Assembly: GCA_965153455.1 (NCBI GenBank)
Contig: OZ234498.1
Location: forward strand, 5,332,001-5,396,000
Source: Sphagnum compactum
Taxonomy: Eukaryota; Bryophyta; Sphagnopsida; Sphagnales
DNA length: 64,000 bases
Direction: 5' to 3'
The notes below the pieces were generated by a model that was given only the letters and a program-made list of their open reading frames with translations, made no database searches and was not told the DNA's origin. Of the stretch, positions 11,173 to 23,559 are shown one piece after another; within the stretch, counting starts at the first letter, position 1; each line of letters opens with the position of its first letter. Made by a program: the position numbers and the translations under genes.

Positions 11173-12559
11173 CCTCCTCAACATAAAATACAAAATATTT
11201 TTTTAATTTGAAAGGTGGAAGGTTTGGATGCAAATGGTGAAAGGTCCCTTCAATCAATGAAAACATCTTTTAGGCAAGGAGGTGCTTTAAAATACAAAGG
11301 AAAAAAAACCTTAGAAGGCTTTACATGTAAATTAAAGAACTAAGGTGAGGGCATTCCTAAAATAAGGCCTTTTGAACAAAGTGATTTCAATTGGCAAAAT
11401 TTTGAACTCGAAGGGGATTTGGTGTGCAAAGTTTGGGATCTACATATGTCAAATGACCATTTTTAGGCGGGTATTAGATAATTTTCCAACCTATTTTTTA
11501 TCACCCCATTATTATCTAATTTTTTAATATATCCCTATATTAATTATAATCCATTTTCAGATTATTACATATATTATATTATAATTAAATTGATTATTTG
11601 AACAAAATGTACCCTATTTTTGAACCAATTAACTTATAATTTTTTCCCAACAACTAATATATTGCACCCTATATTTTTATTCATGTATTTTTTACTTTTT
11701 TTACTAATGTCCCCCCTAGGATTTTGAATTGCCAAAGTTTTGAAATAAAATGAAAATAATTGACAAATTTTTATACTTATTTAGTTCAAATGGGTAGCCA
11801 AGAATATAGAAGGATGCTTAAATTTTTTGTTTTCATATCTCATATGCAACCAAATTTGTGCAACCCTTCTTTCATTATATGAGAAAATAACCAAAAAAAG
11901 ACATTGGTTACATTGATAAGTTTGCACCATATTACAATTTGGGATTTCATTGTGGACTTGAGACACCTATGTTTAGCTCCCTTTCTTCATGACTAAAGAA
12001 CCAACATAATACCAAATGAAGTTGGCATTTAGTTTTGAAGCCTAGGTGACCTAGGTTGATGCCCAAGGACCATTTTTTTGTTAATTATTATTTTTTTGGC
12101 CATCTTTTTTGGAACTTTCTAAAGGCAATATTTAGGGGCTGAAATTAAAGAATGGTGGCATAAACAACTCTGTGAACTTGGTAGTGGTTGGTGTTTTGAA
12201 TGTGAAGCTTTGGAAATCAAGAAGCTTTTGGAGCAAGGTTGAAATGAATGTGATCTAGGTGAAAGGAATGTGTGGTGCATTCATGGAGGACCACAAGGAA
12301 GGAATTGATTAGTTAGTGATGAATGATTTTGGTAAAAGATTTGGTAAAAGTTAGTCAAACCTTGGCACATGAGCAAAGTTCGTAATTTGATGTATCTTTG
12401 TCATGTTTTGTTATTTTCCATTGGGCTTTGAATCATGTTAAGATTCTTCCATGTTTCAATTGCAAGCCTTTCTTGGTGCGATTGTACATAGTTAAGGTGA
12501 AATGACAACTATGCATTGCGAAAGTTTCTTGAATAAAAGATGGTAGATGAAACTAATAC
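11173..12559. other. AT-rich intergenic with dispersed repeat copy
   Basis: No gene seen. About 11770-11900 is a diverged copy of the dispersed repeat found at 7775, 13740 and 31060 (shared phrase AGAATATAGAAGGATGCTTAAATTTT); here the palindrome has decayed. Confidence 0.45.
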
Positions 12560-13400
12560 TTTATTCCCATGCCTTAGATTCTTTTGGTGAAGAATTTTGC
12601 AAGGCCTATGTTGGCAGGAAAATGTGAATTTTCCAAATCTAGCATTAGTTTTCTGGGACATGTTGTGAGTAGGAAAGGAACTCAGCCAGATCCCAAAAAG
12701 ATCAAGCCTGTAACACCAATGTTCATGCATTTTTAGGTCTCACTGGTTACCGCAGAAACTATGTCAAGGGGTATTCATTCCCACATAGTTGTGCCTCTCT
12801 TTGAACTGACAAAGGACACAGTGTTTGCTTGGAACCCTGACTGCCAGAATGACTTCGACATGTTAAAACGGGCATTGGTAAAAACACCCATCTTGATTAG
12901 ACCAGATTTCACTAAACTTTTTATGTTGGATGTAGATTGGCCAACACGGGATGTGGGAGCCATTTTCTCACAAAAGGGAAGAAATGAGAAGGTTATAGCA
13001 TATGCAAGCAAAGGGCTCTGATCTGTGAACGGAAGTTCTATCCAATGGAAGTTGAGTGCTACGCCTTATATGGGGTATTAAGCACTTGTGGTAGTACCTG
13101 TACCAAAAAACTGTTTTACTCTTCACACAGATCACAAATCACTGGCGTGGTTTGCCACTGTTTCCAATGCATATGGGAGAGGACAAAGATGGATCAATAT
13201 GTTGCAAGACGTCAGTTTTCAAATCATACATCAGGTGGGATCCAAGCATTCAAAATGTAGAGGATGCACTGAGTAAAAATCCAGTGGAATGGGCAGAGGA
13301 AGATGAAGATTTCAGCGAAGAAATCCAGGACTGTGAGTGGATGCAGCAAATTAGCAAGTTGGAGGAGACCATTTGGACAGGAAATCAGAGCTCAAAGATG
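12560..13400 (+). pseudogene. Ty3/gypsy retrotransposon pol fragment (RT end to RNase H)
   Basis: Read over shifting frames it shows the end of reverse transcriptase (SFLGHVVSRKGTQPDP at about 12640-12690), then an RNase H region (VPLFELTKDTVFAW, RPDFTKLFMLDVD, TDHKSLAWF), then a tail that reads VGSKHS and EDALSKNPVEW in two frames. Stops and at least two frame changes (near 12700-12760 and 13020-13260) break it. There is no integrase, protease or gag, and no LTR pair around it. It is a dead 0.8-kb remnant; the LTRs at 10262 and 21398 are not shown to belong to it. Confidence 0.8.
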
Positions 13401-13719
13401 GGACTTATCCTACAGAATTTGGGTCATCAGAAGAATGTTCAACCAGTTTGTTTATGGTGTCTAAGGCTGATGAGGTATGAACAGCTGCTGGTGAAATCAT
13501 GGTGGATGCAGATGTTGTGATAGTGCCACTTGAGAAGGTTAATGAGAAGTAGAAGGCAGGAACTTTGAAACTTAAGGCACCAGATCCCATCAGAAATTAA
13601 GCACTTTGGTAGCTTTACAAAGAGTTGAGGCAAGCACTGTGCTCAGTTGGTACTCTTTCAAGTTTCTCACCCACATTCTCTGCAGTGTTTTTCTTTCCAA
13701 TTTTTTGCACTGGAAGAAA

Positions 13720-13900
13720 AAGAAATCCAATGTAACTCAAACAAACAAAAAGATTTGTGAATAAAATGTGCCAAAATTACCAATATATAGGAGGGATACT
13801 TAAATTTTCCTACTTTCCTCTCCAACCTGTAGCCAAATTTGGCTAATTTCTCTTGTGGATGATTTTTTTTGCCAGTCTGCCTACCTCAAAAAATTGGAAA
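13720..13900. repeat. Dispersed repeat copy with GCCAAATTTGGC palindrome
   Basis: The palindrome lies at 13832-13843 and is followed by CTCTTGTGGATGAT and a CCTACCTCA phrase. The same order occurs at 31240 and, less well kept, at 7944. Confidence 0.6.
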
Positions 13901-14921
13901 CAAAACCTGTTTCCCTTCCACGTCAAATGGTTTCAGCAAGCTGAGCCAATTAGTAATAATAGCACATATGAGATGTGAATATCCATTTCAAGAGGTGAAA
14001 AACAAAGATAGAAGAGATTGATTTTTATTTTTAAAAAACTTCTCTCTTTTAAATGTGGGCTGATAAAAGACCTCATTCCCTTTCAAATTATCGGATTGAA
14101 GTGACAAAAAAGTTCTGATTATCAATACACAGGTACAGTCTACAATTTTAAGGCAGAAAAAAAAAATGCAAATTCTACAAAACAAGCTTTTCTTTGCAAA
14201 ATAAATCCTCATTTAAATCCTCATTTTCCTGGGTGAGGAGGAGGTAGTCAAGCCAATGAGTTACCCCCATGTGGCACATAGTTTTAGAGTGTCGTTCAGT
14301 TGTCATAGTAGAAGAGCTCACCTTTACAATAGCACTATTGCTAGTGTTTGAAGTATGAACTCTGCTTCCTGTGTTAGTTGGTGTTCATGAGGGGCTTTGT
14401 TGGACTGGCCAGTGAATGGACAATTACCATCCCTACAGTCTAATTTCCTAGGTAAAATTTTCGATTGTTCAGAGACCAAAGTAAGAAAATCTGTAAAACA
14501 CTACCCTAAGCCTGCAACTACACTCTGAGGTAGTTGAAGCCCATGCATGAACAAAATACCCAGGTGGCATTGAAGATGTGTGTATATAATAACCAACACC
14601 AGCAGACTATCTGGTGAAGACATTATGGAATGATTCTAAATTACACAAAGGAGTTGTAGTAATAATTTCACCTCCTTTCGAGGTTTGTCTGTCTGCAGCC
14701 ACCTTTGATTTTGAGCAGCCATCTGAAGAAAGGAACCAAACAACCAACAATGTTGTTGAGCGCTGTATACAAGTAGTATGTATATCCATCCATCCTCTGG
14801 AATTGGATAATAATTGTCGTCGGAGAATCTGAGATGTAGGAAGCAGAATGGAGATTGAGACAAAATTACACAGGTTGAGGTACATGAACTCTGCTTGCCT
14901 CCAAGAATGTTGTTGCAGAGC
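13901..14921. other. 3' flank of the palmitoyltransferase gene
   Basis: No separate gene recognised. The part next to 14922 is likely the 3'UTR of the minus-strand palmitoyltransferase gene. Short open frames on both strands here show no family motif. Confidence 0.45.
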
Positions 14922-17900
14922 TCAAGGAGTCGTGTCCAAAAGACCAATGTCATTTTTCCTTGAAGGGACCCCAAGTTTCAACCCAAGAAGAGAATTCTTC
15001 AATCTTCGAGTGGAGTGTAATGGTTTATCTCCTGGTCCAGCCTTGAAAGTTAGGGATGATGGAAAAGGTCCATCATAAAAGAAGGAATTCATCCTGCCCC
15101 TATCTGGAGTTTCGGAGCAGCTGCTATCTGCAACCGACTGGATTTCTGATGAATCACACAGTGGAGACTCCATACGTGTGGGGATTGAACTATGGCAATT
15201 TGCAACAAACCTGGCATTCTGAAGCTCTGGCCACTGCTTCAAAATGTTGGCTTCCACTCTTGACCCAGTTGACAGAGCACCCCCTGCATTATGAACACAC
15301 AGCTACAAATGGTAAGAGGTTGACAACATTATGCAAATTAACAATCCAGCCTGCAGAGGATAGTCTAGGTCTGTAGTCCTTGCAGTGACCATTCATAGCT
15401 CTGGCCCATGAGGAAATCCAGATGGAGATCAAGCACAACATGAAACACAAAATTTTCATTCCTTGCTTTGAATTCAAAGGTGCCTGGTTGCCAGCATCAA
15501 GGATCACATCTTCACTTGTAACTATTACCTCTTGTGCTGGACTTGCTGTCTGTGTTCAGATTTGCCCAGGGCTTCACGTTCTCCTCTCTGCAACCCATCC
15601 ATGCTGGAGGTTTTCCTACAGGGTTGAAGAGCCCAGGGTTGAAGCTGAGCTTGCTCCATGATTGGATAAGCCGTAGGCCCACATCACTGTAATCGTCCCC
15701 ACTCTCTCCACCAGATGCCTCATATCCATCACTGTTGGCAGAGAGCCGCAGCATGTCACTTGTGGTTGATGTTTGTGATGCTAGATCTCCTCGGTTCCAG
15801 GAACCACATGGTACAAAAACTGGGTTGCTCACTCGGACGTCAGAAGAGGCCAGAAACACATCCGGTGATGCCATCTGACTTCCACTGCATGAGCTCCCTG
15901 GGTATGAGCTTCCTGGGTAGGAGCTTTCAGGGTATGAGGCTCTCAGGTCACCACAAGTACCAGTTCCAGGATAAGAGAGAGATGTCTTCTGATTGCAAGA
16001 AAACGTACTAGGGCTGCCACGATAGGTACTGCATGCCTCCAGTGGAAGAGGGAGGATTGCTTCCTTTGAGCTGCCGATGACTGAGGTTTGTTCTTGGTGC
16101 GCAACACCCTGTGCCAATGAGTCTATGTCCGTGAGTGGGATGCTTCTATCTTGCGAATCTGTCATCGTTGAACAATCATCCTTCCCTGCGAAAGAAGGTT
16201 TTCTTTGACTCTGCTGACTCCCAGTGACTCCAATTTCTCCACCTAAACTCTGACAGCTAACATTTTCTGTATCTGTGACTGCAGTAGGCCCTCTCTTGCG
16301 TCCAGCAGAATGAATGATTGAAGAGTTTTCTCGAGCTCGAGCTGCTGCTCTTGCAGCATCTTCAGTGCTCATTCGTGCAAGCTTCCAAGGATTCACCCCT
16401 ATCGGTATGTGCTTTTGCTGTGCTTTTACATCTCCTTTGCTTACTCCTCTTCCCCCACCAATTTCCATGTCACTCAACGCCAAAATGTTCTGCAACCATA
16501 TAAGGTTGAAATCGATATTAAAGTCATCACTCTAACATCTGAAAGCAGAATAAAGTTTGTGAGCGATTCCAGTGAAGTGGAAATCATTGCTGCAGTAGCT
16601 GCAGGAACCAACTTAAGTTGATAACAGATAGATAAAACAACAAGCACACTTAACCAAAATTGGAAGTCTAACATTTAACTACTAAATGTAGAATCTCCAT
16701 ATTTGCACAGGAGGGGCACAAAACAATCGATGCAGTTAATCTGTGAAGCCACACAACACAAGTGAAGAAAGAACCTGATCTTGCTCCACAAAAACACGTG
16801 GTGGTGTGCAGAACACTCCATGATGCAAAGCCTGGGCCCCAGCTGTGCTACTATAGCCGCTGAATCCTGTATCAGTGGATGTAGCAGGTGATGTGGTCAG
16901 GCTGTCCAACCCACTATCTTCCCACACATGCTCTTCTTGCTCTCTTACTGCCAATATATAATCGTATGTTGTGATGCCCTGCAAACATAAAGTCCATATA
17001 CATGTGCACCAACTTCAATTCATGTGTTCTTTCAAAAGTGAAACAGCAGACTGGCAAAAAGAGTGTCTTCCTAGATTGCAGACCTCAAACATGTAATTAA
17101 CATTGACTTCCAAAACAACAGGCTTCACCTTATGCATAAGAATCACGTGAAAGCAAAACAGTTGTGTGATGGGTGCTGTTGCCAACATTGCAAGGAAGGT
17201 TAATAGTACCTGCAGGCTCTCCACCAAACTTCTTAGTACTGCAAACATTTCTTTACACATGATTTGCACTGATCCCATCCAGGGATAACATAGATTCAAA
17301 ACTGTCAAGAGGGAGAACTTAGCATTATTATGGTCATCTTAAGAAAAAGACTCATGTATTGAGAATCAGTGGAAAGTTCCAGCATACCACAATGACAATG
17401 AAGGCAGCACGGGAGAAGCTGCTACCAAGTTTGGACATAATCTCTTCCTGAAAGCTGTGCCTGTCAGTGAAGCAGCGTACCAGCACTACAATACCAGTTG
17501 CCCACTGCAGAACAAGCTGAAAATGCACATGCACAGTTTACATTTCAGATCTTTCTTCTACCATGACTTCCTTGAACATCTGTGGTACATAAAATACGCA
17601 CATGACAGTCTTTCCATCATATGGCTTCTGAAATCATTTTCAAGCTTCTGTAACAATGTAACCTCATCTTTCGCACAGTGAAGGAATAGTCCCCACAGTG
17701 CTCAATACTCAACAGAATAGCATCAATCAGACTTAGGAAGGCCGAGCTCTTACCATAAGAAGACATGCCACCATGAGGGCCACAAAGGACTTGTAGTTCC
17801 TTTTGCCAACACAATTGTTGAGCCACTGCAGTCAAAAGCTACAACACTTCCATTAGATTCCTTCACAAGCTTGGAACGTTCTCAGATCACACCCCCTATT

Positions 17901-19292
17901 CAGAACCCTCTGGTACAGTTTCATTCTGTAGAATCGCCTGAAGCCCTTGTAAGACTGGAAGACAATATGAACTGACACTGTGTGCATAGATTCAAGGGTA
18001 TACCCGGCAATGGTGGTCAAATCCATGTACACACTTGTCACAGGCTCTGCAATGCTTGCTGTGCATTGAAATCTGCTCAACCATCAATGGGAGTCTGTTC
18101 AGTTAGAACCTGTCTTCCTCCCATTAAGAACTTCAAGCACGTCGATCTCCTCTACTACTCAACATTTCAGTAGCTTCTTATGAATTTACTACAGCAATAT
18201 TCCCCATGAAACCACCCCATCACTTTCATTGGATATGATGATGCCCACCTCTGCTTGACAAATGCTGCAATACAGCAATGGTTCAGGAAGCAAATCATCT
18301 GGTCCTAGCTTTCTTGAACAACATGATTTCTGAAGAGGTGCCTGGCCATCATCATCCAATGGCTTGCAGCAGCAGCTGTTCCAAGCTGTTTGTTGTGAGT
18401 TTCTCTCTCTGGAGTCTAGAATGGCTCTAATACTTGTATCAGGTTCATTCAATTCCTGTTGTGGAGGGTGATGACCACCCTGCTTGCTCTTTGCTAACAC
18501 TTCGGAGTAACTTAAGCTGGATGATGCTTCAGCTTTCTTTACCTTTGCAAGATCCCTTGACCGCTTCACACCTGGATCCACAGGGTCACAAGCTGTACAT
18601 ATCACATACAGCACACAGACTGCAATCGCCTGCAAAATCAAATTCCACATCTTTCGTCATGAAAACTCACTATTGAAAGCAGAAAAGAAGATGATGTGCC
18701 CCAGTTACATGCAGAATCAGAGGTGGCAACTATTAAACAAGTGCTGGAACCGCAGAAAGAAATTCCCTGAGCAAAGCAAAGCAAACCCCTAGCAACTGCA
18801 CTGGGCAAAAGGACTGGCAACTACTGAGGGGTTCTGGACTAAGGACACCTTATAAACGACAAGAGTAAGTAAGTAGTCATGGTGAGCAATCACAGAGGGA
18901 ATGAGGAAAAGAAGAAAACGCACCACAGGAGAGAACACAAGGATCACGTGATACTTCACAATAGTGTTGCCCACAAATGGAACGAAGAAGACATAAAAGG
19001 AGAAGGCCAATGCTGCGAATACCGCCATGGCCACCATCTAGCAGCACACGCGGTACAACAAATGAGCCACAATTCTATGCTCCTGAAGAGAAGAGCGGCG
19101 GGATCCTAATGCTGTTTGCCAGAAAGAAGACAGGAGGAAAATTCTTCACAGATCCAGCGTCCTGGAAGTGAAAGAAAATCATTCTCTAGATCATCGATGT
19201 AGACTGGAAAACAATGAGAAGCTGGCTGGAGAGGCTTATTTCCTGTTTACCTGAAGAGGATGATACGGAAGCTGCCAGCCATGAGTTCGCAT
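14922..19292 (-). CDS. DHHC-type protein S-acyltransferase (palmitoyltransferase), ten exons
   Basis: Exons run 19292-19251, 19037-18924, 18629-18249, 18072-18004, 17825-17754, 17516-17388, 17209-17129, 16978-16775, 16489-15529 and 15283-14922. All have GT-AG borders and consistent phases and give about 804 aa. Exon 1 encodes [14 protein letters not shown], the usual plant PAT start. Four membrane segments are seen (exons 2, 2/3, 5/6 and 6/7). The cysteine-rich domain reads [19 protein letters not shown] and GFDHHCRWLNNCVG, with the catalytic DHHC intact, followed later by TTYDY. The long C-terminal tail holds [13 protein letters not shown], as in the plant PAT20-22 group, and a SYPGSS repeat. 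The enzyme would attach palmitate to cysteines of membrane proteins. If the last intron is kept, the protein stops at 15512 (689 aa). Confidence 0.93.
15880..15945 (-). repeat. Short coding repeat (SYPGSS) in the PAT tail
   Basis: Units of 15-18 bp containing CCTGGGTAGGAGC or close variants encode [16 protein letters not shown]. It is a small Ser/Tyr/Pro/Gly repeat within the cytosolic tail and may vary in copy number. Confidence 0.7.
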
Positions 19293-20030
19293 TGTGCGAA
19301 ACAACCGATACGGAAACAGAGTCCGTCCCCGCTTATATCAAGATTGAGCTGTTGTTGCAACTCTATAAGAAAATGCTAGCGTTGCTGCAAACTTCATCAC
19401 CTTAGTTTAACAAACAGCAGATTCTCCCCCAATGCCAGACCATAAAAACACGTTGCATTTTTCACAGCCAAGACTAATATTACTACTACTACTCCTCTTC
19501 CTCCTCCTCCTCCTGCCGCCGCCAGCAATTTCTGCTCATTGCTTCTCCGCCAAAACCTCCTCCTCGATCTCGTCCCCGAGCTATATCTGACGTCCAGATG
19601 ATATTACCGCTAAAATCCTCTTCGATACAAGACAGCTTACCAGGAATGAAAGCCCTCCTTTGTTTTGCAATCTGTTCCGACGCCGATATGAATTTGCGAG
19701 CCGCTCGTCCTTCATCGTCGCAGCAGCAAGGCAATGCAACAACTCTTCTCTTCTCTTCTCTTCTCTGGCCAGCCAGCGCCATCACTGAGGGGGCTTCGCT
19801 TTGCTTTGCGGAGGAGGAGGTCGGCACAACGGTCAAGAACGGCACTCAACGGACACTGAAACCCCGTTCCGGAAGTTACCGTTGGATATGTTTTCGGCGG
19901 TTTGTTGGACCAGTGGTTCCGGAGTCAATTCACGGGTCCTCCGCTATCCAAACCAAAGGGCCGAAACCAACGGATCGATCTTGTCTTCGTGACAAGACCA
20001 GCACAACAACAAATATCAATGGATGACCTT
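19293..20030 (-). promoter_or_regulatory. Upstream region of the palmitoyltransferase gene
   Basis: It lies directly 5' of the minus-strand PAT start codon and should hold its 5'UTR and promoter. It has GAG/CTC triplet runs at about 19495-19515 and a TTCTC repeat near 19743-19767. No clear TATA box was picked out. Open frames on either strand here are low-complexity. Confidence 0.4.
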
Positions 20031-21397
20031 TTTCACATCAATCGATGATACTTTTACATCAGTGGATGACTTTTGTGGGACACTAATGGATTGACTTGGT
20101 ATTATTAATGGATTTAATGGACTTTTTATTTTGAAGGGCTATCAATGGATTGAATTATTTATTTATTTATTTATTTAATATGTGTTTTTTTTTAAATGTC
20201 CACCTTCTTTTGCAATGCAGATTGTGGCTATGAAAAAAAAACACACACACACACACACAAACATCATGGATGATTTTTTTAAGAAATATTTTTTACATCA
20301 CATGTTTTCTTCGAATTGCATGATGATAAGACACAACGGAATCATAATGGATGACTTTTCAACTACCCTTTTCTTTTCTTTTCTTTTCTTTTCTTCAAAT
20401 TGTGGGATGAAAAGATCTTTCATGATGCATAGTTTTTTTGGGACTACATTTAGGGTTTAGGGTTTAGGGTTGGTTGGGAAAATGGAATACCCCCAAATGA
20501 AAAGTTGTTTATTGAGTGATCCATCTCATAGGGTGACTTGACCTAAAGGTTGGTAGGTGCGCATGCTAGAGAATGTTGGATTAGGTTTAAAGTTTAGGGT
20601 TAGTGGTTGGGACCATGGCACCATGGAATGAATACACTCCAATGAAAGTTGTATCTAATAGAATGAATGTTGCTTCTAATCGAATGAAATGTTCGGTGAG
20701 TGACTTGACCTAAGGGTGAGAGATACACATATTAGAGAATGTTGGACCTTGACTAGGGTTTGAGGTTGGTTAAATATAAGCAACTTATTTGGTAGGTTTT
20801 TTGGACTCTAGACCTCTAACATAATAAAACTTTTACAACATTTTCTATTGCTTCTTTTTTGCCAAAATGAGGAGACATAACATTTCACCAAAATTATAGG
20901 ATAAAAAATTGTTGTCAATTATTGAATACTTGATGTGCAATGGTGGAACAGCTTGAAGAAAAAAGCTCATGGGTTTTCACCAATTTTTGTATTTTACCCT
21001 ACTTCTAATTTCCTTTGATTTTGACCTTTTTAACAAATAATTCTTAGAAAATTCAACATTTTTAGAAATAATTTAATCATTGCCAAACTTGACAAGGTAT
21101 TATGGTGTTTCGTTGGGCAAAGGTATGCATTGAATGAGGTATTGCAATGTGGATATTTAAAGGAAAAAATGGATTATTTAATCAAATAATATTTCCCTTT
21201 TTAAAGTTCAATAATTGATTTTTTTTTGAAATTTTTTTATAAATTTTATATTATAATAATTTTTATGAAGTTTCAAGCAATATTGGCTTGTTGCCCTATT
21301 ACTATAGTAGGAATTGGAAGTTCTAATGTTGAATACCTAAAATCAAGCTCAATTATTTGAACCAAGAAGTGAAGACTCGATTTTTGAACTAAAAGAA
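20031..21397. repeat. Simple repeats and telomere-like tract
   Basis: Contains (CA)n at about 20240-20260, a TTTTC pentamer run near 20368-20395, and three perfect TTTAGGG units at 20449-20469. Next comes an imperfect duplication of about 165 bp (phrases GTGACTTGACCTAA and TAGAGAATGTTGGA near 20533 and 20699). The remainder is AT-rich and shows no gene. Confidence 0.75.
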
Positions 21398-22220
21398 TGT
21401 CATAATCCCACTTTGGCCAAGTGTGGGGGTGAAGCCCAACACTTGGAAGAGTTGGAGGTTTGGAGTCCTCCGGGACTCCCGAATGTTTAGAGTTCGACAG
21501 CAAGGCCCAAAACACCTCGCATTGAGGTGTTTTTGATGTCATTGGAAAGGTCTTGAAATGTAGATATCGAAAATGGCCTCGCATTGGCCATTCGGACATC
21601 TGCAGCCCAAGTTATGGGCAAAAGAAGGGCCGGGAGTCAAACTGGCAGTTTGACTCCCGACCACTAAAAGTCGGGAATCGATTCTTTCCCAATGTCGCTT
21701 GAGGGAGTGCGACATGGCGTTAAAAAGATCTCGACAAGGGCTACAACTTTGGTTCAGACCTCGTCGCGATCGGACTCTGGAGTCGGGAGTTATGGCTGTT
21801 CAAAGTTCCAGGTGTCCCGCCGGGACAGTTTCGGGACTCCATTTCGGGAGTCCCAAGAATTTGTGCCATTTGGATGTAGCCTCCGTGGTGAGCTACAGAG
21901 AATACTATAAGGGGGAAGGTGGTAGCTTCCCCCGAGTCCGGGCCGTGGTGAGTCTTGTGTGTCTAAGTGCCCGTGGCTTGTCCAAACACCCAAGGGTGTC
22001 CCGAATGCTAAACTAACCTCCCGTGGTTGGTTTTTTTTTTATGCAGAATCACACAAGCTAAGCTAGTCCCTCTTCTTAGTCTAATCCCGGGGCTTCCAAC
22101 TCGACCCTCTACCCCTTTCTAGAGTTGGAAGTCGGGAGCGTGCCCTTCGGTCCCAACTTTCCGCAACTTCACATTGGTGAACCCTCAAGTGGGTTCACCC
22201 CGGGACCAAAGAGCGCGTCA
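21398..22220 (+). mobile_element. Solo LTR, 823 bp, with 5-bp target duplication
   Basis: It begins TGTCATAATCCC and ends GCGCGTCA, so it has TG...CA ends, and is flanked on both sides by AAGAA (21393-21397 and 22221-22225). A probable TATA box (CTATAAGGGGGAAGG) lies near 21906. It carries a 29-bp perfect palindrome at 21631-21659. A second, diverged copy lies at 10262. No internal coding region is attached, so this is most likely the product of LTR-LTR recombination. Confidence 0.85.
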
Positions 22221-22265
22221 AAGAAGACCTAGCCCCCAAATCTAGATGGGTTCATAATTGGAACT

Positions 22266-22415
22266 AGACCCAAGTCCAATTAGAGATTACAAACTTAATT
22301 GAAACTAGACGAATTTTTTAATTGAACATTAGACCCAAGTCCAATTAGAGATTACAAACTTAATTGAAACTTGACGAATTTTTTAATTGAACATTAGACC
22401 CAAATCCAATTAAGG
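22266..22415. repeat. 65-bp tandem repeat, 2.3 copies
   Basis: Units beginning AGACCCAAGTCCAATTA start at 22266, 22331 and 22396. They are almost identical. It lies just 3' of the solo LTR. Noncoding. Confidence 0.9.
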
Positions 22416-22601
22416 CTTTGTGTTTTATGTTTTTTTGACAATTTGCTGTTGTTTTCTTGTTCTTTTTCACCATTGAGGTTTTTTTTCTTTTGTGTTTTTT
22501 TCCAAAGAAAATAGCATTCTGGTGTTTGTGGACATGCCAATGGCCTTCTTGCAAGCCTTTTTCATCTTACTCATTGGTAAATTATTTTCTAGCTTTTTTT
22601 C

Positions 22602-22979
22602 ATGGTGTTTTACTACTTGTCCTCTTATGATGCTCTTCATTTTTTTGAACTAACTTTTGGTGGTGTTGGTTTTCCTAGCGTGAAAAGTGGTTGCAATGGC
22701 GATAATGGTCATGATGATGGTTTGGTAAATTTTCTTCTTTCATCTTCTTGCAATTGTCCATGTGTTCATGATGTTCCTATCCATGATAATGGTCATGATG
22801 ATGGTTTGGTAAATTTTCTTCTTTCATCTTCTTGCAATTGTCCATGTGTTCATGATGTTCCTATCCATGATAATGGTCATGATGATGGTTTGGTAAATTT
22901 TCTTCTTTCATCTTCTTGCAATTGTCCATGTGTTCATGATGTTCCTATCGATCATCCTCTTGCGATGGTCTTGGTGTGA
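22602..22979 (+). CDS. Short ORF built on an 84-bp minisatellite (doubtful gene)
   Basis: This 125-codon open frame contains three 28-residue units (core NGHDDGLVNFLLSSSCNCPC). The DNA units, starting at 22701, 22785 and 22869, look identical. The unit is a multiple of three, so it stays open. A CNCPC cluster recurs in each unit. I recognise no family, and there is no other sign of a gene. It is more likely a young minisatellite that is open by chance. Confidence 0.2.
   Translation: MVFYYLSSYDALHFFELTFGGVGFPSVKSGCNGDNGHDDGLVNFLLSSSCNCPCVHDVPIHDNGHDDGLVNFLLSSSCNCPCVHDVPIHDNGHDDGLVNFLLSSSCNCPCVHDVPIDHPLAMVLV
22701..22952. repeat. 84-bp minisatellite, three copies
   Basis: Each unit begins GATAATGGTCATGATGATGG. 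The copies look identical by eye, so expansion is recent. Confidence 0.95.
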
Positions 22980-23559
22980 TGCATGACCTTGGTCTTCTTA
23001 TTTGTGCTTTTTTTTAGGTTTAAGTTTATTGAAGGTTTCTCATAAAGGTGATGTTTCCCATTAACCCTCCATTGGAAACATAATGTTTTAGGTGTATTTC
23101 TATTTTTGGAGTTCATGCATTTACAACGCAAGTTGCTAAAAATCTAGCAATCACAAACCTTTTAATCAATGGGCTTTGTTAACAAAACAAACGGACTTTT
23201 AGAATACTAAAAATTGTGCTATCACAACTTGCGCATTCTATTCACCTATAAACTCCTTTTTTACCTTAGGTGAATTCAAATTCAAACTCACCTTCATAAA
23301 AACAATTAAATTGTGTTTTGTGTTCCCACTTGTTCCACTTGTAGGTTGAAAGAAGGGCATAATATATGTAGGTCTACTAATAGGATCTATGCCTTTCACA
23401 AATATTTGGAAATTATTCATCAATAACTATAAGTTGATCACAATGAACAAAAAATAACTAGGATTTAAAAAGAAAGGTGGGTTATAAAAAAATGGTCTTA
23501 GTCCTTTATGTTATTTTTATTTTCTTTGATGGTTGGGTTCCTTATAATAAGGATGATCA

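Noticed and set aside
10262-22220. The two LTRs as the pair of one retrotransposon around the gypsy pol fragment
   Set aside because: The copies are too diverged, the host palmitoyltransferase gene lies between them, and the second has its own AAGAA target duplication.
22701-22952. CRISPR-like array
   Set aside because: Direct repeats of 84 bp without spacers in a plant nuclear genome; a plain minisatellite.
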